From contig DASWVB010000012.1 of the NCBI GenBank assembly GCA_036401375.1, positions 248,001-312,000 on the forward strand: a DNA stretch of 64,000 nucleotides. Reading direction: 5' to 3'. Position 1 is the first letter of the stretch; each line of letters begins with the position of its first letter. Position numbers and translations under genes: made by a program. This DNA comes from DASWUZ01 sp036401375. GTDB taxonomy: Bacteria > Acidobacteriota > Terriglobia > Terriglobales > Acidobacteriaceae. This document shows positions 1 to 8,108 of this stretch, in pieces. The notes beneath the pieces were generated by a model. That model did no database searches. It saw only the letters and a list, made by a program, of their open reading frames with translations, and was not told the DNA's origin.

Positions 1-1
1 G

Positions 2-394
2 CCCATCAACGACACCATGGGCCACGATGCCGGAGATACGTTGCTGGTCGAGGCGGCCAGCCGGCTCAAGGACGCCGTGCGCGTCTCCGACTGCGTCGCA
101 CGCCTGGGCGGGGATGAGTTCGCCATCCTGCTCGCCGAGGAGCCTGACCAGATCAGCATCGACCAGATTTGCGAACGCATCGTGCGCAACTTCGATCCCG
201 GCGTGCCCTACGAGGGCGGCGAGTTGAAGACCACACCCAGCATCGGCATCGCCGTCTTCCCGGAGCACGGCGAGTCTCAGGAGGCACTCTGCAAGTCCGC
301 CGACATGGCGCTCTACGATGCCAAGCGTGCCGGGGGAAACGGCTGGAGGTGGTACCGCCCCGAGCGCGCCGAGATGTCAGCACCCGTCCGCTAG
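2..394 (+). CDS. diguanylate cyclase, C-terminal GGDEF fragment
   Basis: This is the 3' end of a gene that begins left of the window; 130 codons are visible. The first residues (PINDTMGHDAGD) are the GGDEF-family segment that holds a metal/substrate-binding Asp. The active-site motif RLGGDEF follows at residues 34-40, so cyclase activity (2 GTP to c-di-GMP) is expected. An RxxD inhibitory I-site (RVSD, residues 27-30) lies five residues before it, so product inhibition is likely. The end of the domain (SADMALYDAKRAGGNGW) is intact. The sensory N-terminus is not visible, so the signal and cellular location are unknown. Confidence 0.93.
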   Translation, partial: PINDTMGHDAGDTLLVEAASRLKDAVRVSDCVARLGGDEFAILLAEEPDQISIDQICERIVRNFDPGVPYEGGELKTTPSIGIAVFPEHGESQEALCKSADMALYDAKRAGGNGWRWYRPERAEMSAPVR

Positions 395-693
395 ACCCCT
401 CGCCTCATCTTCTCCGGCGGAATGGTAGCCACCGGCGCCGCTGCCAAGCTCTCTCGCCACTCGCTCCGGCTTCCGGCCCCGTCTTGCCCCGCCATTCACC
501 CCGCCACTCCCGTGAGCCCGCTCATACCCGGCCACTCACCAGTTCCACTTGCACCCCGCCGCATCCTCAAGATCCCAACCGCCCTGAGATCGTAGAGTCG
601 CAGCACCAGACCCTCAGTCAACACAATCCTCGGCTGCAACCAAGCGGTGACCAAAGACGTCGCTGTTGAAGATACAGACTTTCCACCGCCTGC
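395..693. other. intergenic stretch with no recognised gene
   Basis: This C-rich, low-complexity stretch follows the diguanylate cyclase. Open frames cross it but none has a ribosome binding site or a recognisable protein. It leads into the phased TKACA half-site promoter described separately. Confidence 0.5.
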
Positions 694-757
694 TTACAAA
701 CGCATGACAATCGACTTACACCGCCGTGACACGCCGCCCATCCCGTGGCGCTACTCT
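694..757 (+). promoter_or_regulatory. promoter with four 11-bp-phased TKACA half-sites
   Basis: Half-sites TTACA (694), TGACA (705), TTACA (716) and TGACA (727) are spaced exactly 11 bp. A -10-like hexamer TACTCT starts at 752, which is 25 bp after the start of the last half-site. There is no good -35 box, as expected of an activator-dependent promoter. The layout recurs at four other promoters in this locus. The predicted +1 near 764 gives a leader of about 92 nt to the CuA-protein start at 856. Binding by an OmpR/PhoB-type regulator is inferred from the 11-bp direct-repeat geometry. Confidence 0.75.
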
Positions 758-855
758 GGATGCAGATCGACGAAGGAGCGCATGCTCCCCATCACAGTCG
801 TCGAGTTCCGCCTCAATCACACTCATCCGTACCATGCAGCGCAAAGGAGATACAG

Positions 856-1221
856 GTGAAGCGCCGATTCAACGCCCTGCTGATGTGTATCGTTCTGTCC
901 TCGGTCGTAATGCTCACCGGCCGCCCCACTCCGGCCCAGTCCGCACCAAAGACCATCCAGGTGACCGCCAGCAAGTTCAAGTTCACACCCGATCCGATTA
1001 CGTTGAAGAAGGGTGAGCCGGTCATCCTCGTCCTCACCAGCTCCGATGTAGCTCACGGCCTGCGGTTCCGCGACCTCGATATCGACCTCAAGGTCAGCAA
1101 GGGCGGTACGACCCAGGTACAGTTCACGCCGTCCAGGACCGGCGATTTCGTGGGACACTGCTCCGTCTTCTGCGGCGTCGGACACGGCGAGATGGCCCTC
1201 ACCATTCACGTGGTCGATTGA
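856..1221 (+). CDS. exported single-domain CuA (cytochrome oxidase subunit II-like) cupredoxin
   Basis: 121-aa protein with an N-terminal signal peptide (hydrophobic residues 7-21) and one cupredoxin domain. The CuA loop is complete: Cys102, Cys106, His110 and Met113 in HCSVFCGVGHGEM, with an upstream His67. That is the ligand set of cytochrome c oxidase subunit II, but the membrane helices of subunit II are absent, so it should be a soluble or peripheral periplasmic electron carrier. The GTG start at 856 is preceded by AAAGGAGA; the frame stays open upstream but has no ribosome binding site there. The cytochrome c gene starts 3 bp after its stop, so the two are almost certainly co-translated and probably exchange electrons. 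It may instead serve copper delivery. No other oxidase subunit is in the window. Confidence 0.85.
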   Translation: MKRRFNALLMCIVLSSVVMLTGRPTPAQSAPKTIQVTASKFKFTPDPITLKKGEPVILVLTSSDVAHGLRFRDLDIDLKVSKGGTTQVQFTPSRTGDFVGHCSVFCGVGHGEMALTIHVVD

Positions 1222-1224
1222 GCC

Positions 1225-1695
1225 ATGCGTCCTTCGCCCTCCGCGGTTGCCACGCTTGTTCTGCTCGGCCTGCTTGGCTGCAAGGCAGATCCGCCCGGCA
1301 GGCTGGAGAGCCGGTTCGTCCTGGCCGCCAAGCACAGCATCTTCATCCGTAACAAGGCGGAGAAGAATCCACTTCCCGCGACCGCAGCGACCATCGCCGA
1401 CGGTAAGCAGGCCTTCTCCTACTACTGCGTCGCCTGTCACGGAGCCGACGGGCAGAACACAGGCGTCCCCTTCGTGCAGCACATCTCGCCGCCCATACCC
1501 TCTCTCGCGTCGACCGATGTGCAGAGCTACTCCGACGGTCAGTTGAAGTGGATCATCGACAACGGTATCTGGCCCTCCGGCATGCCGGGCTCGAAGGGAA
1601 CTCTCAGCGACGACGAGATTTGGTCCATCGTCGTCTTTATCAGGAACCTGCCTCCCGCAGGCAGCCAGGGCGACCCGAAGATGTACAGCCGTTGA
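1225..1695 (+). CDS. lipoprotein c-type cytochrome
   Basis: 156-aa monoheme cytochrome c. The N-terminus is a lipoprotein signal with lipobox LLGC (Cys19), so the protein should be membrane-anchored and face the periplasm. Haem attaches at CVACH (Cys68, Cys71, His72), and Met120 (SGMPG) is the likely distal ligand, followed by the usual C-terminal helix (DDEIWSIVVFIRNL). The start is 3 bp downstream of the CuA gene, suggesting a donor/acceptor pair. Its presence beside EPS genes is unusual. Confidence 0.88.
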   Translation: MRPSPSAVATLVLLGLLGCKADPPGRLESRFVLAAKHSIFIRNKAEKNPLPATAATIADGKQAFSYYCVACHGADGQNTGVPFVQHISPPIPSLASTDVQSYSDGQLKWIIDNGIWPSGMPGSKGTLSDDEIWSIVVFIRNLPPAGSQGDPKMYSR

Positions 1696-1732
1696 GTCAG
1701 ACGGCGCACATCAGCGCTCGAGCGCCGCGTTC

Positions 1733-3055
1733 GTGAGCGTGGCTGCCCGGGCAGCGGATGCCGGCCTCTATACCGCCCCGGCCAGCGGTGCGATGGCCTT
1801 CGCCGCCGGCTTCGTCTTCTCTGCGCGGGCCGTGGTTGTGCTGCTCTGTGTCAATGTGCTCGGCACCGACCCGCGCACGGGAGCCGAAGCGGGACTAATC
1901 CTGAACCTTCTGCTCCTGGTCGCGGTGGCGTTTCATTCACTCGGAGCGGCCGCGCGTTCCACCAGCTCGATCCTTTGCCTGCCCGCCGTGCGCTGGGTCT
2001 CGGCATTCCTCGCCCTCGCCTGCTGCAGCCTTGCCTGGAGCGCCACCGTCTCCCTGCCCACGTCGATCGCCTACTGGTGTGGAGTGGCGGCCGACGTCGC
2101 CATCGTACTCATCCTTTTCCGCGCCCGGCCCGTCGACGAGACCGCGAATTCGATGTTGAAGGGCTTCGTCGCGGCGAGCTGCGCGCTGGCCCTGCTGGCG
2201 TGGATCATGCCCACGCAGTCAGACCTCCGGCTGGGCGATGAGGAGTTCTTCAACACCAACCAGATAGGCAACCTCTGCGCCTTCGGCATCCTCTTCGCGC
2301 AATATCTCGGCCGGCGCACGCAGGGCAGGTGGGGATCCGCCATAGCCTTTCTGTCCATCACCCTGCTTCGCAGCCTCAGCAAGACCACCATCATTGCGCT
2401 GCTGCTCAGCGAGGCATTCCTCGTGGTGCAGGATCGATCGATGCGACGAAGGACCAAGGTCCTGCTCACCGTGGGCGCGATGTTGCTCATCCTGGTCTTT
2501 TGGGGTCTGTTCGAGGCGTACTACGACGTCTACACCACCGCCGGTAACCAGGCTCAGACCCTCACCGGCCGCACCGGCATCTGGGCCTACGTATTGAACG
2601 AAGCCATCGACAAGCCGTGGCTGGGCCATGGATTCGACTCCATGTGGAAGGTGATTCCCCCCTTCGGACCTGACCGCTTCGAGGCCAGGCACGCCGAGAA
2701 TGAGCTGCTGCAGCAGTTCTATACCTACGGAGTCGCCGGCCTGGTGATCGTCGCCGGTCTCTACGGCAGCCTCATCCGCGCCATTAGGAGACTTCCCTCT
2801 GGGCCGGTGCCGATGCTGCTCTTCACGATCGTGATCTTCGTGCTCATCCGGGGGCTCGCCGAGGCGGAGCCCTTCGACCTCCTGCTGCCTTGCTGGGCGG
2901 TGGTGGTCCTCAGCCTGGTGGTCGACGATCTGGCACCGTTCAGGACACAACCGTCCGGCGCGCAACAGTCCGGCGCGCAACTGCCAGCTTCCGGCCCGGC
3001 AGCCGTCGCTTCAGAGCAGGCTTTTTCGGCTGGAGTTCCGATCGAGCAGACATAG
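1733..3055 (+). CDS. O-antigen ligase / Wzy-like polysaccharide membrane protein
   Basis: 440-aa polytopic membrane protein with about ten hydrophobic segments. Residues about 280-345 carry the O-antigen ligase/polymerase pattern: LTGRTGIWAYVL, then PWLGHGF, then HAENELLQQFYTYGVAGL. Family members join polysaccharide repeat units or ligate them to a carrier at the periplasmic face of the inner membrane. A GTG start at 1733 is used; an ATG at 1792 is an alternative. The last 40 residues are a soluble tail with a short duplicated SGAQ segment from a DNA repeat. It follows the cytochrome gene by 37 bp, so it probably shares the phased promoter at 694-757. Polymerase versus ligase cannot be told from sequence. 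Confidence 0.82.
   Translation: MSVAARAADAGLYTAPASGAMAFAAGFVFSARAVVVLLCVNVLGTDPRTGAEAGLILNLLLLVAVAFHSLGAAARSTSSILCLPAVRWVSAFLALACCSLAWSATVSLPTSIAYWCGVAADVAIVLILFRARPVDETANSMLKGFVAASCALALLAWIMPTQSDLRLGDEEFFNTNQIGNLCAFGILFAQYLGRRTQGRWGSAIAFLSITLLRSLSKTTIIALLLSEAFLVVQDRSMRRRTKVLLTVGAMLLILVFWGLFEAYYDVYTTAGNQAQTLTGRTGIWAYVLNEAIDKPWLGHGFDSMWKVIPPFGPDRFEARHAENELLQQFYTYGVAGLVIVAGLYGSLIRAIRRLPSGPVPMLLFTIVIFVLIRGLAEAEPFDLLLPCWAVVVLSLVVDDLAPFRTQPSGAQQSGAQLPASGPAAVASEQAFSAGVPIEQT
2954..2983 (+). repeat. 15-bp direct repeat inside coding sequence
   Basis: GTCCGGCGCGCAACA-type unit present twice in tandem, encoding the duplicated SGAQ of the C-terminal tail. It is one of several short tandem repeats in the window. 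Confidence 0.6.
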
Positions 3056-3111
3056 TCGCAGGATCGGACTACTCTGGTCGCGGGCCGCAAACTTGGCGCC
3101 TCCACCGGCAA

Positions 3112-3143
3112 TTGTCATCGCTGCAATTGTCACTTCATTGTCA
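3112..3143. promoter_or_regulatory. TTGTCA repeat cluster upstream of the response regulator
   Basis: Three TTGTCA hexamers lie at 3112, 3127 and 3138. The last two are 11 bp apart, the first is off phase (15 bp). They match the half-site of the locus's five phased promoters, but in the opposite orientation relative to the downstream gene, and no -10 hexamer sits 25 bp away on either strand. This could be an autoregulatory site with a different geometry. Binding is inferred. Confidence 0.5.
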
Positions 3144-3227
3144 TTTTGCCGCCCTTGGTGGGAGCCGCCTCTGTTTCTAGTCGAAAATAGGAGGCGAAGC
3201 CCGGAAGGGCGATCGCAGGTGGCGCAT

Positions 3228-3974
3228 ATGGAACTCGACATGCAAATGCAGGAAGAGATCATGGACGGCAACCAGGTCAACCCTCTCGCCCCCCGCCTCG
3301 GCACGATTTTGATCGTCGAGGACGATCTGCGAATGCAAAAAGTCCTCCGCAGGGTCTTCGCCGATGAGTGCTACTCGGTCGTGGTCGCCGACAACGGCCA
3401 GGCCGGTCTGGAGGCCTTTCGCAGTGAGCGCCCCCTCGCCGTAGTGCTCGACCTGGTGCTGCCGAACATGTCGGGCCGCGAGCTCTGCCAGGCCATGAAG
3501 AGCCTCTCGAACGACACCCCGGTCATCATCCTCAGCGCCATCACCGAGGTGGTCGACAAGGTCCTCCTCCTCGAGCTCGGCGCCGACGACTACGTCACCA
3601 AACCGTTCAGCCCGCGCGAGCTGGTGGCGCGCGTGCAAGGCGCCATCCGCAGGCGCCGCAAGGTCACTCCCGCCAGCGTCTATCGCTTCGGAGACTTCGA
3701 GGTCGACTTCCAGAAGATGACCCTGAAGCGCGCCGCGGTCTCGATCGTGCTCACCGCGCACGAGTTCAAGCTGTTGAAGTTCTTCACCGAGAACGCCGAA
3801 GTGGTGCTGGGGCGCGAACTGCTGCTCAACGAGGTCTGGGGCTACAACATGTACCCGACCACCCGCACCGTCGACAACCAGATTCTCAAGCTCAGGCAGA
3901 AGCTCGAGACCGACCCTGCCAATCCAAAGCATCTGCTCACCATCTACGGCGCAGGATATAAATTCATCCCGTGA
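3228..3974 (+). CDS. OmpR/PhoB-family response regulator
   Basis: 248-aa transcription regulator: receiver domain (residues about 25-138) with acidic pocket EDD (31-33), phospho-acceptor Asp75 (VVLDLVLPN) and the KPF lysine, followed by an OmpR-type winged helix ending in NQILKLRQKLE and GAGYKFIP. Such regulators bind tandem direct repeats of about 10-11 bp, the geometry seen at five promoters of this locus. ATG 3228 is chosen; ATG 3261, preceded by AGGAAGAG, is also plausible, and the open frame extends upstream without support. The kinase gene overlaps its stop by 4 bp, so the pair is translationally coupled. It is the best candidate regulator for the EPS/redox locus. Confidence 0.92.
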   Translation: MELDMQMQEEIMDGNQVNPLAPRLGTILIVEDDLRMQKVLRRVFADECYSVVVADNGQAGLEAFRSERPLAVVLDLVLPNMSGRELCQAMKSLSNDTPVIILSAITEVVDKVLLLELGADDYVTKPFSPRELVARVQGAIRRRRKVTPASVYRFGDFEVDFQKMTLKRAAVSIVLTAHEFKLLKFFTENAEVVLGRELLLNEVWGYNMYPTTRTVDNQILKLRQKLETDPANPKHLLTIYGAGYKFIP

Positions 3975-5815
3975 AGTCAAAGCCAGGTAGAGCGCCTGAC
4001 CCGGGAGAGGTCTCCGAGGTCGAACCCGGGCATCAGCAGGGGATTCGTACCCGTGTGCTGCTGGTGGCCGCGATGGCCCTGATCATCGTGGTAGTGACCA
4101 GCAGCAGCCTGCTGCTGGTGCGGCACAGCCTGCTGGCCCAGGTCACCAGGGACGTCTCGCAGAACCTCACCGACTCGGTAGCCACCTTCCAGAACCTGCA
4201 GACCGAGCGGCTCGCGGTGCTCGAGCGTGAGGATGCGTTGCTTGCCGACCTGCCCAGCCTCAAAGCGCTGATGACCACCAGCGATGCGCCCACCATCCGC
4301 AACGGCGCAGTCGAGTTCTGGAGGGTCAGCGGCAATGACCTCTTCGCACTCGCCGACAGCCAAGGCAGGATCGTCGCGACGCTCACCAGGGGCGTTCCCG
4401 TCGATCCTACCCTCGAGGCCGGACTTCGCCTGCTGCTCACCGGCAGCGGCAAGCGTTATCTCGTGGGGCGGTCCAACCTCTATGCCTGCTCTACCCAGCC
4501 GCTCTACTTCGGCAGCAGGGAAGCGGGCGCCCTGCTCGGCTACGTCATCAACGGCATCGCCGTCGAAGGGGGTACGCTGCGGCAGATCAGCGGGCCGGCG
4601 GGCGCCGAGGCGACCTTCCTCAGCAGCGGTCGCACGGTCGCAAGCACCCTCGATCCGGCGCTCGAGCGAGGCCTGGCCGCGAAGCTCGCTCCGCCCTCCT
4701 CCAGCCGCCAGCCTGTGCCCGTGGAGCTCGGCGAGGCGCGGTACCTCGCAACCACCGAGGACCTCTCCTCAACCGCAACCTCACCGCTGCAGCTGGTCGT
4801 GCTCAAGTCTCTGGGCTCGGCGGAGATGTCCATCCGCCGCATCGATCGCCTGATGTTGATTGCCGGGCTGATGGCGCTGCTGCTCGGCAGCGCTCTGATG
4901 ATCGCGCTTTCGCGCCTCGTCACCCGTCCCATCGAGGAGCTCGCCCGAGGGGTACGCGCCTTTGGAGAGGGTGACGGGTCGCACCGCGTTCCGCGCTATG
5001 GAACCTACGAGGTGCGGCAGCTGAGCTCCGTCTTTGCCGGGATGCGTCATGAGATTCAGCAGGCCAACCGCGCCCTGCTTGAGTCGGAGCGCCTGGCTAC
5101 GATCGGCCGCATGGCCAGCTCGGTCTCGCATGACCTGCGCCACTACCTCGCCTCGGTCTATGCCAATGCCGAGTTCCTCTCGTCTGACCGCCTCAGCGCG
5201 CACGAGCGCGCCGAGATCTTCGGCGACATCCGCACTGCCGTCCACGGCACTACGGAGATGATCGACTCCCTGCTCATCTTCAGCAGGACCGGGGTCACCA
5301 TGGGCCGCTCGCCCGAGCAGGTCTCCAGCCTGCTCGAACGCGCCGTAGCCCTGGTGCGGGCACATCCCGATGCGGAGGGCGTGGATTTCATCATCCAGAC
5401 CAGGAGTGCCATCTCCACAATGGCAAGCGTGAATGGCAAGGAGATTGAACGCGCCGTCTGCAATCTGCTGCTCAATGCCTGCCAGTCCGCGCGCATGCCG
5501 GGCGGCGCAGCCCAGGTGGTCGCCTCCGTCGAGGCCGAGGATGACCTCGTCGTCCTCCGCATCAGGGACAACGGAGCAGGGGTCCCCATCGCCATCCGTC
5601 AGACTCTCTTCGATCCCTTTGTCAGCGAGGGCAAGCAGAAGGGAACCGGACTGGGCCTCACTCTCGCACAGCGCATTGCGGCTGAGCACGGCGGCGGGGT
5701 AAGACTGGTTCGCAGCCGGCCCGGAGAGACCATCTTCGAGATGACGCTCGCCCGCGAGCCGTCGGTCGAGCCGGTCAAGGTTCCGGCAGCCAGCAGAGAG
5801 GTCGTCGCAGAATGA
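3971..5815 (+). CDS. membrane sensor histidine kinase with HAMP domain
   Basis: 614-aa sensor kinase and partner of the adjacent regulator. Order: short cytoplasmic N-terminus, membrane helix (about 28-50), periplasmic domain (about 51-292) of the double-Cache-like type, second helix (about 293-313), HAMP (about 314-368), dimerisation helix with phospho-acceptor His387 (SVSHDLRHYLAS), and a HATPase domain with N-box NLLLNACQSA, DNGAG and GTGLGLTLAQ. The GTG start overlaps the regulator's stop. Its own stop overlaps the ATG of the porin gene, so sensing, porin and plastocyanin-like protein form one coupled unit. The ligand is unknown; given the neighbours, redox state, copper or envelope status are possibilities only. 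Confidence 0.9.
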   Translation: MKSKPGRAPDPGEVSEVEPGHQQGIRTRVLLVAAMALIIVVVTSSSLLLVRHSLLAQVTRDVSQNLTDSVATFQNLQTERLAVLEREDALLADLPSLKALMTTSDAPTIRNGAVEFWRVSGNDLFALADSQGRIVATLTRGVPVDPTLEAGLRLLLTGSGKRYLVGRSNLYACSTQPLYFGSREAGALLGYVINGIAVEGGTLRQISGPAGAEATFLSSGRTVASTLDPALERGLAAKLAPPSSSRQPVPVELGEARYLATTEDLSSTATSPLQLVVLKSLGSAEMSIRRIDRLMLIAGLMALLLGSALMIALSRLVTRPIEELARGVRAFGEGDGSHRVPRYGTYEVRQLSSVFAGMRHEIQQANRALLESERLATIGRMASSVSHDLRHYLASVYANAEFLSSDRLSAHERAEIFGDIRTAVHGTTEMIDSLLIFSRTGVTMGRSPEQVSSLLERAVALVRAHPDAEGVDFIIQTRSAISTMASVNGKEIERAVCNLLLNACQSARMPGGAAQVVASVEAEDDLVVLRIRDNGAGVPIAIRQTLFDPFVSEGKQKGTGLGLTLAQRIAAEHGGGVRLVRSRPGETIFEMTLAREPSVEPVKVPAASREVVAE

Positions 5816-7359
5816 GAGGACAACAACTACCCGACAAATCGTTCCTCTGCCCGCCCGCGAAGTGGCCGCCGTGTATCTTCTCTGTGGTCCTCCTGTTGAG
5901 CGTTGGAGTCGAGGGTCTCAGGGCTCAGACTCCACCTGCAGGCGCGGCCGCGGCGCAGATTCAGAGCCTCAATGATGCTCTGGCGGGGACCGAAGCCAGG
6001 CTGGAGCAGTCAGAACGCGAGATCGGCGAGATGCGTCGCCAGATCGCCGATCTGCGACAGCAGGTGGCGGCCGTCAGCCCCGCCTCGCAACCGGAGGCCT
6101 CCCCGGGCGCCGCCTCCGCGCTCGCCTCGTCACTCGGTCAGCTCCGCGACGAGCAGGCGATCGAGAGCACCCAGATCGCTACCCAGCAGCAGGCCAAGGT
6201 CGAGACCGATTCCCGCTTTCCCTTGAAGCTCACCGGGCTGGTGCTCTTCAACAGCTTTGTAAACACACGGGGTGTCGATCTCCCTGCGACCCCGTCCCTC
6301 GCCACGGGTGGTGCGGGCGCCACCGGAGCTTCCATGCGGCAGACCGTCCTCGGACTCGATGCACGCGGTCCGCATCTCTTCGGCGCTACCAGCCACGGCG
6401 ATGTGCGCGTCGACTTCGCAGCCGATGCCACCACGAGCTCCATCGGCTATGCCAGCACCTACAGCGCAGGCTCCTCCCTGCTGCGCCTTCGAACCGCCCA
6501 CGCGACGCTGGATTGGGAGCATACACACGCCTTCGCTGAGCTCGACAAGCCGATCATCAGCCCGGATTCGCCCTCTTCATTGACTGCCGTCGCGACACCC
6601 GCGCTCGCCTGGTCCGGCAACCTCTGGGCCTGGAACCCGCAGGCCGGCCTCATCGAAGACCTTGCACTGCCACGCGCGCAATTGACTCTCGAGGCGGCTC
6701 TGATCGACCCCGGCGATGCGCCGCTGCAGCCTGCCTACCGTCCCTCGACCATCCCAGGCGTGATCCCGGGCACCGCGGAGCAGAGCCGCTGGCCCGGATC
6801 AGAGGTCCGCATCGCGCTCATCGGTCTCAACTCCGAACGGGCCGCGCACCTCGGCTTCGGTGGATACTTCGCCCCCCATCGCACCTCCGGAGGCTATCGC
6901 TTCAACGGCTGGGCGAGCACCGTCGACTACCGGCTGCCCTTGCCGTGGCGGCTCGAACTGCTGGGCAGCTTCTATCACGGGCAGGCGCTCGGAGGCCTCG
7001 GTGGCGGAGGCTGGAAGGACTACCTCGCCTACTCAACTCCCGCCACAACCAGCTACATGGTTCCTCACGACATCGGTGGATGGTCGCAGCTCAAGGAGAA
7101 GGTAAGCGAGCGGCTGGAGTTCAACGCTGCGCTCGGCCTCGACCAGGTGCACGCCGTCGAGCTGCGGCCCTTCGTCGGGGCCGGCAGCACTGCCTATGGC
7201 AGCCTGGCCAGGAACCGCACCTTCACCGGAAACGTGATCTACAGCCCCAGCGCCTACCTGCTGTTTTCGCTCGAATACCGCCGCCTGCAGAGCACCCCGG
7301 TGACAGGCCCGGCCGCGACCAGCGATATCATCGGAGTGGCAGCGGGATACAAGTTCTGA
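5812..7359 (+). CDS. coiled-coil outer-membrane porin (DcaP-like)
   Basis: 515-aa protein with a signal peptide (hydrophobic stretch about residues 20-36, cleavage near LRAQ), a heptad-rich coiled coil (about 45-88) and a long beta-barrel ending in ...IGVAAGYKF with a C-terminal Phe, the usual outer-membrane insertion signal. Coiled coil plus barrel is the layout of trimeric DcaP-type channels. The ATG overlaps the kinase stop (ATGA), and the stop overlaps the start of the plastocyanin-like gene (TGATG). It probably passes a solute or supports electron transfer across the outer membrane together with that partner; the substrate cannot be read from sequence. Confidence 0.78.
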   Translation: MRGQQLPDKSFLCPPAKWPPCIFSVVLLLSVGVEGLRAQTPPAGAAAAQIQSLNDALAGTEARLEQSEREIGEMRRQIADLRQQVAAVSPASQPEASPGAASALASSLGQLRDEQAIESTQIATQQQAKVETDSRFPLKLTGLVLFNSFVNTRGVDLPATPSLATGGAGATGASMRQTVLGLDARGPHLFGATSHGDVRVDFAADATTSSIGYASTYSAGSSLLRLRTAHATLDWEHTHAFAELDKPIISPDSPSSLTAVATPALAWSGNLWAWNPQAGLIEDLALPRAQLTLEAALIDPGDAPLQPAYRPSTIPGVIPGTAEQSRWPGSEVRIALIGLNSERAAHLGFGGYFAPHRTSGGYRFNGWASTVDYRLPLPWRLELLGSFYHGQALGGLGGGGWKDYLAYSTPATTSYMVPHDIGGWSQLKEKVSERLEFNAALGLDQVHAVELRPFVGAGSTAYGSLARNRTFTGNVIYSPSAYLLFSLEYRRLQSTPVTGPAATSDIIGVAAGYKF

Positions 7360-8078
7360 TGCGCTGGATGGGTCTCGGCATTGCCATCCTCTGTGTCATG
7401 GCGCTGATTTCGCCAGCCGTCCGGGGCGAGGATACGCCCGCCCGCAACGACAGGTCTGAGGTCAGGCTGCGCATGGTTGCAAGCAGCGCAGGCCGGCACG
7501 CCCCGATGCCCGCCGTCGTGTGGCTCGAGCCCGTCGAGGGAACCCCGGCAGTCCCCTTTCCGCCGCACGGAAGATATACGCTTACTCAGAAAAACCGGAT
7601 GTTCATGCCGCACCTGCTCGTGATCCAGGCCGGCAGCACGGTCAGCTTTCCCAACGCGGATCCCTTCTTCCACAACGTCTTTTCGCTCTTCGACGGCAAA
7701 CGCTTCGACCTCGGCCTTTACGAAGCCGGCTCCAGCAAAGACGTCGTCTTCTCCCGCCAGGGCCTCTCCTACATCTTCTGCAACATCCATCCCGAGATGA
7801 GCGCCGTCGTACTCTCGCTCGCGACCCCTCTCTACGCAGTTGCCGGCCCCGACGGAGTCTTCCTCATCCACAGTGTCCCGGCCGGCACTTACAGGATGAA
7901 CGTCTGGGTGGAGGCGGTTCCGCAGCAGACCCTGACACAACTCGGCCGCCGTGTTCACATCGGTTCGGGCGCTACCGACCTGGGAGTGTTCCACGTGGAA
8001 CCTTTGGCTCCGGGCACCGTCTCCCATACCAACGAATTCGGGCAGACCTATGACCGGAATGCGAAGCAGCCGTACTGA
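7359..8078 (+). CDS. periplasmic plastocyanin-like (type 1 copper) protein
   Basis: 239-aa exported protein with a signal peptide (about residues 1-22). A cupredoxin domain (about 70-155) keeps all type 1 copper ligands: His105 (FFHNVFS), Cys141, His144 and Met147 (CNIHPEM). A carboxypeptidase-regulatory-like beta-sandwich (about 158-215, PDGVFLIHSVPAGTYRMNVW) follows. This layout is typical of methylamine-utilisation-type plastocyanins. The ATG at 7359 overlaps the porin stop, indicating co-translation; ATG 7368 is an alternative. Likely a periplasmic electron or copper carrier working with the porin. Confidence 0.82.
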   Translation: MRWMGLGIAILCVMALISPAVRGEDTPARNDRSEVRLRMVASSAGRHAPMPAVVWLEPVEGTPAVPFPPHGRYTLTQKNRMFMPHLLVIQAGSTVSFPNADPFFHNVFSLFDGKRFDLGLYEAGSSKDVVFSRQGLSYIFCNIHPEMSAVVLSLATPLYAVAGPDGVFLIHSVPAGTYRMNVWVEAVPQQTLTQLGRRVHIGSGATDLGVFHVEPLAPGTVSHTNEFGQTYDRNAKQPY

Positions 8079-8108
8079 GTTGCGCTAATCCCGGGGTGAG
8101 GTGCAAAC

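Noticed and set aside
6945..7358. Upstream extension of the plastocyanin-like frame inside the porin gene
   Set aside because: The signal peptide starts at ATG 7359 and the overlap with the porin stop (TGATG) supports that start.
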